From an uncultured Arcobacter sp. (GTDB taxonomy: Bacteria > Campylobacterota > Campylobacteria > Campylobacterales > Arcobacteraceae): a stretch of DNA of 8,899 nt. Location of the stretch: positions 1 through 8,899 of the forward strand of contig CAJXWI010000073.1 of assembly GCA_913062735.1 (NCBI GenBank). Reading direction: 5' to 3'. Under the pieces are notes generated by a model. It was not told the DNA's origin and ran no database searches. It was given only the letters and a program-made list of their open reading frames with translations. Shown here piece by piece: positions 6,646 through 8,899 of the stretch; within the stretch, counting starts at the first letter, position 1, and each line of letters starts with the position of its first letter. Both the position numbers and the translations under genes were made by a program.

Positions 6646-7350
6646 CTACTTCTTGATTTTTGATTCTAAATGTTTAGTATAAAAAGAAATAGGGTAGGTT
6701 AAAAGTAAATAGCCAAGTGCAAGTGGAATATAACTCTCTAAAGTAGAATAAGTATAAGCATTTACTTCTTGTGCATTCATTGTAAATTCACTAATCGAGA
6801 TTATTGAAAGAAGGGATGAGTCTTTTATAATAGATCCAAATTGTCCTGTTAATGCGGGAAGCATTCTTCTAAAAGCTTGTGGAAAAATGATATGTACATA
6901 CATTTGAAAGGGTGTCATTCCTAAGCTTAATGCAGTTTCAAACTGTTCAAAATCTACGGATTCTATTGCTGCTCTTATTATTTCACAAACATAAGCACCT
7001 GCAAAAAGAGCAAGTATTACAACGCCTACTATATACCTATTTTCAAAACCTAAATTATTTGCAAAAACATAAAAAATGATTAAAATTTGCACCAGTAAAG
7101 GTGTTCCTCTTATAATTTCAATATAAAATCTTGCTAAGAATCTTAGAGGAATAAACGTAGATTTTTGAGCATAGGCAAAAAATAAGCCAATAATAAAACT
7201 TAAAATAAGTGCAAAAAAAGATATTATTATTGTCATCATAAACCCATCAATGAACTTTTGTTTATACTCAAATACACCTTGCCAATGAAAATTATAAGAT
7301 ACATTTTTAAACATAAAATAAAAGGTAAGAAATATAAAACTAATTAGCAA
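6646..7350 (-). CDS. Polar amino-acid type ABC transporter permease (HisM/GlnP-like); start uncertain
   Basis: This inner-membrane permease of the polar amino-acid uptake family has about five or six hydrophobic segments. The cytoplasmic EAA loop that docks the ATPase is visible at residues 138-160 as ETALSLGMTPFQMYVHIIFPQAF. EIIRGTPLLVQ (78-88) is typical of the family. The coordinates use a TTG at 7350, the most upstream canonical start codon in frame, but it has no ribosome binding site, and neither does the first ATG at 7314. The frame continues without a stop up to 7449, directly after the TAG of the binding-protein gene. This would add some 30 mostly basic residues before the first membrane segment. 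AGGA at the TAG is well spaced from an ATC at 7440, which would give 264 residues. An ATG at 7412 is out of frame but precedes an A-AAA-AAC heptamer. The partner is the binding protein; no ATPase gene is in the window. Confidence 0.88.
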   Translation of the reverse strand: MLISFIFLTFYFMFKNVSYNFHWQGVFEYKQKFIDGFMMTIIISFFALILSFIIGLFFAYAQKSTFIPLRFLARFYIEIIRGTPLLVQILIIFYVFANNLGFENRYIVGVVILALFAGAYVCEIIRAAIESVDFEQFETALSLGMTPFQMYVHIIFPQAFRRMLPALTGQFGSIIKDSSLLSIISISEFTMNAQEVNAYTYSTLESYIPLALGYLLLTYPISFYTKHLESKIKK

Positions 7351-7449
7351 AACGAGGTTAAATAAATAAACCGTTTTACTAATTTTTTGTTTTTTACCAA
7401 ACCCCAGTTCATGAATAAATAAATCTTTAAATTTTAAGATAAGATTGTC

Positions 7450-8259
7450 CTAAAAAAAGAAGGGAATGTTAAGTTCGTCAAATGTTTTTTTTGCTTCACT
7501 TAAATGTGTTTTTGCAAAATTTGCAAAACTTCCATCTTCTTTTGCTTTTTTAATATAGGCATTTACTTTGTCTTTTAGAGGATCATTTTGTCTTAAAGCA
7601 ACGCCCCAGTATTCGAAATCTTTTTGAAAAGATTTTAATAAAGGTTCTGTAGTAGTTTTATTTTTAGAATAGTTTTTAAAGATTGTTAATTGATCATAAA
7701 TAAAACCATCAACTTTTCCTTGTACCACTTCTAAAACACTGTTTGATTCTTTATCAAATATTAAAACTTCTGCATTTTTTAAATGATCTCGTGCATAAAT
7801 ATGCCCCGTTGAACCTTTTTTTACTGCAACTTTTTTTCCTTCAACATTTAAATCATCAATAGATTTAATATTTGAGTTCTTATTTGCTAAAATTGCAAGT
7901 GAACTTTTTGCATAAGGAATTGAAAAGTCAATGGATTTTTTTCTTTCATCTGTAATAGTCATAGAAGAAATAATCAAATCTATTTTCCCTGTTTTTAGTG
8001 AAGGAATAAGTCCATCCCAAGCAATATTTTCAATTTGTATTTCTTGTCCTAAATAAGATGCCAGACCTTTTGCAAAATCAACAGATACTCCACTTGGGTT
8101 ACCTTGTTTATCACTCATTTCAAAAGGTGGATAAGCTAATTCCATCCCAACTTTTAAAATCTTTTTTTCATGTATATTTGTCTCTTTTTCTTTTTCAGAA
8201 CAAGAAACAAAAAATAAACTTAATGTGAAAGCTAATACTAATGTAATAATTTTATTCAT
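7450..8259 (-). CDS. Amino-acid ABC transporter substrate-binding lipoprotein (SBP_bac_3 family)
   Basis: This 269-residue solute-binding protein for polar amino acids is exported and anchored by lipid. It has a hydrophobic signal at residues 4-17 and a lipobox FVSC with Cys20, so in a Gram-negative cell it should be tethered at the periplasmic face of a membrane. The two-lobed fold is shown by GMELAYPPFEM (38-48) with the GVSVDFAKGLA helix, and by LIISSMTITDERKKSIDFS (95-113). In the latter, Arg106 should hold the ligand carboxylate. VKKGSTGH (146-153) and VDGFIYD (183-189) follow, with Asp184 in the usual place for the amino group. Which amino acid is bound cannot be told. The ribosome binding site AAAGGA lies six bases before the ATG. 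The gene ends in FFF-TAG, followed immediately in the same frame by the permease coding region, so the two are one transcript. Confidence 0.93.
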   Translation of the reverse strand: MNKIITLVLAFTLSLFFVSCSEKEKETNIHEKKILKVGMELAYPPFEMSDKQGNPSGVSVDFAKGLASYLGQEIQIENIAWDGLIPSLKTGKIDLIISSMTITDERKKSIDFSIPYAKSSLAILANKNSNIKSIDDLNVEGKKVAVKKGSTGHIYARDHLKNAEVLIFDKESNSVLEVVQGKVDGFIYDQLTIFKNYSKNKTTTEPLLKSFQKDFEYWGVALRQNDPLKDKVNAYIKKAKEDGSFANFAKTHLSEAKKTFDELNIPFFF

Positions 8260-8284
8260 AATTTTCCTTTGATTAATTTTGTTT

Positions 8285-8290
8285 ATTATC
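8285..8290 (-). promoter_or_regulatory. Weak candidate -10 box for the binding protein/permease operon
   Basis: GATAAT on the - strand lies 25 bases before the ATG at 8259. Other candidates further upstream on the same strand are TATAGT (8394-8389) and a perfect TATAAT (8428-8423). None has a convincing -35 box, so the true start in the 201-base gap 8260-8460 is undecided. I see no riboswitch or gene in that gap. Confidence 0.25.
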
Positions 8291-8460
8291 TCATAAAAAA
8301 CTTTATTTTTACGTTAGACATCTCATTAGAAAATAGAAAATTCCTAATTTCTTAAATCATCTCTCTTACTAATAAGAAAAAACAATAAACTATAATAAAA
8401 AGGATAAAGGGGGCAGGAAAATATTATATAAGGCTTTGGACTTTACTGGAATGTGTCTTC

Positions 8461-8899
8461 TTATTCATCATAAACTTGTACGTACCTAACTATTCTCCAA
8501 TGTTTATTTCTTACTTTTTTTAAACATAATTTTGCATCTTTATTTATGTCATCGTAAAATATACCTTTTAACAAACAATATTCATCTTCTTCTTTGAGGT
8601 AAATGTTAGAATTAAAAAATTGAGATAGGGTTCTCCATGCTTGTGCTTTTATATTATTGTTTGTTGAATCTAAGGCTAATACTTTCATGAAGTTATGAGA
8701 AGGTAAATCTTCTTTGTTAAAGACTTTTTCATAATCGTGCTCAATTCTAAATTCAATTCCAATATTAGGATATATACCAAAAATATTTTTTCTTTTAATT
8801 ATGTGTTTAAAGCTAGTAATGATGTTTTGAAATTCTATATTTGCATCATTAATATTTAGTGTATCTAAAAGTTTGAATTTTTTTTGTTTGAATTTTTGC
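8461..8899 (-). CDS. Hypothetical protein, 5' end cut by the right window edge
   Basis: The stop is at 8461-8463 and an ATG at 8688 would give 75 residues, but the same frame stays open without a stop to the window edge (8898), 145 codons in all. The ATG at 8688 has no ribosome binding site; the codons before it read ...EDLPSHNF. I therefore take this as the C-terminal part of a longer gene. The visible peptide is soluble, mixed in charge and rich in Lys, Asn and Ile. It includes IFGIYPNIGIEFRIEHDYEK upstream of the ATG, then AWRTLSQFF and a basic end, CLKKVRNKHWRIVRYVQVYDE. I see no membrane segment and recognise no family. It lies 201 bases upstream of the transporter genes on the same strand, and no clear terminator lies between them. 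Confidence 0.6.
   Translation of the reverse strand, partial: QKFKQKKFKLLDTLNINDANIEFQNIITSFKHIIKRKNIFGIYPNIGIEFRIEHDYEKVFNKEDLPSHNFMKVLALDSTNNNIKAQAWRTLSQFFNSNIYLKEEDEYCLLKGIFYDDINKDAKLCLKKVRNKHWRIVRYVQVYDE

Noticed and set aside
5893..8259. TenA plus transporter as a pyrimidine salvage (ThiXYZ-like) unit
   Set aside because: The genes converge with a terminator between them, and the binding protein is of the polar amino-acid family, not the ThiY/NMT1 family.
1..8899. A defence island, prophage, insertion sequence or CRISPR array
   Set aside because: I found no transposase, integrase, nuclease, terminal inverted repeats, repeat-spacer pattern or tRNA in any frame.

Overview
The window is very AT-rich and dense in A/T homopolymers. 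It encodes two-component and cyclic-di-GMP signalling proteins with a style common in Campylobacterota: a Cache-type sensor kinase and a receiver / Aer-like PAS / GGDEF protein. I think an Arcobacteraceae-like marine or aquatic bacterium is most likely. This is inferred from protein style and base composition only; there is no rRNA or other marker here. I see no mobile element, CRISPR array, tRNA or rRNA.

Layout. Left part, + strand: the tail of a gene cut by the window edge (1-115) overlaps by ATGA the start of a membrane sensor histidine kinase (112-1782). Then comes a separately promoted receiver-PAS-diguanylate cyclase (about 2006-3286), a 45-residue lysine/glutamate-rich protein (3498-3635) and a stand-alone GyrI-like ligand-binding protein (3767-4276). 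Middle: a strong AT-rich hairpin (4381-4406) separates these from a convergent class I methyltransferase on the - strand (4418-5500). A 392-base divergent intergenic region follows, with a perfect 12-base palindrome, and then a TenA-family protein on the + strand (5893-6540). Right part, - strand: a polar amino-acid type ABC permease (6646 to about 7350 or further upstream), its substrate-binding lipoprotein (7450-8259), and a hypothetical gene (8461-8899) that runs off the right edge.

How the genes may work together. The kinase and the diguanylate cyclase are neighbours and may form one sensing pathway ending in cyclic-di-GMP, but a 223-base gap with its own -10 box means this is not shown. 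The binding protein and permease clearly form one amino-acid uptake unit, but no ATPase is present in the window. TenA is convergent with that unit, so a shared role in pyrimidine salvage is not supported by orientation.

The most unusual point is the start of the permease. Its frame is open right back to the stop codon of the binding protein. The good ribosome binding site there faces no ATG, GTG or TTG, and the only nearby ATG is out of frame just before an A-AAA-AAC slippery heptamer. I do not see a convincing new multi-gene system; most of the window looks like ordinary chromosomal genes.
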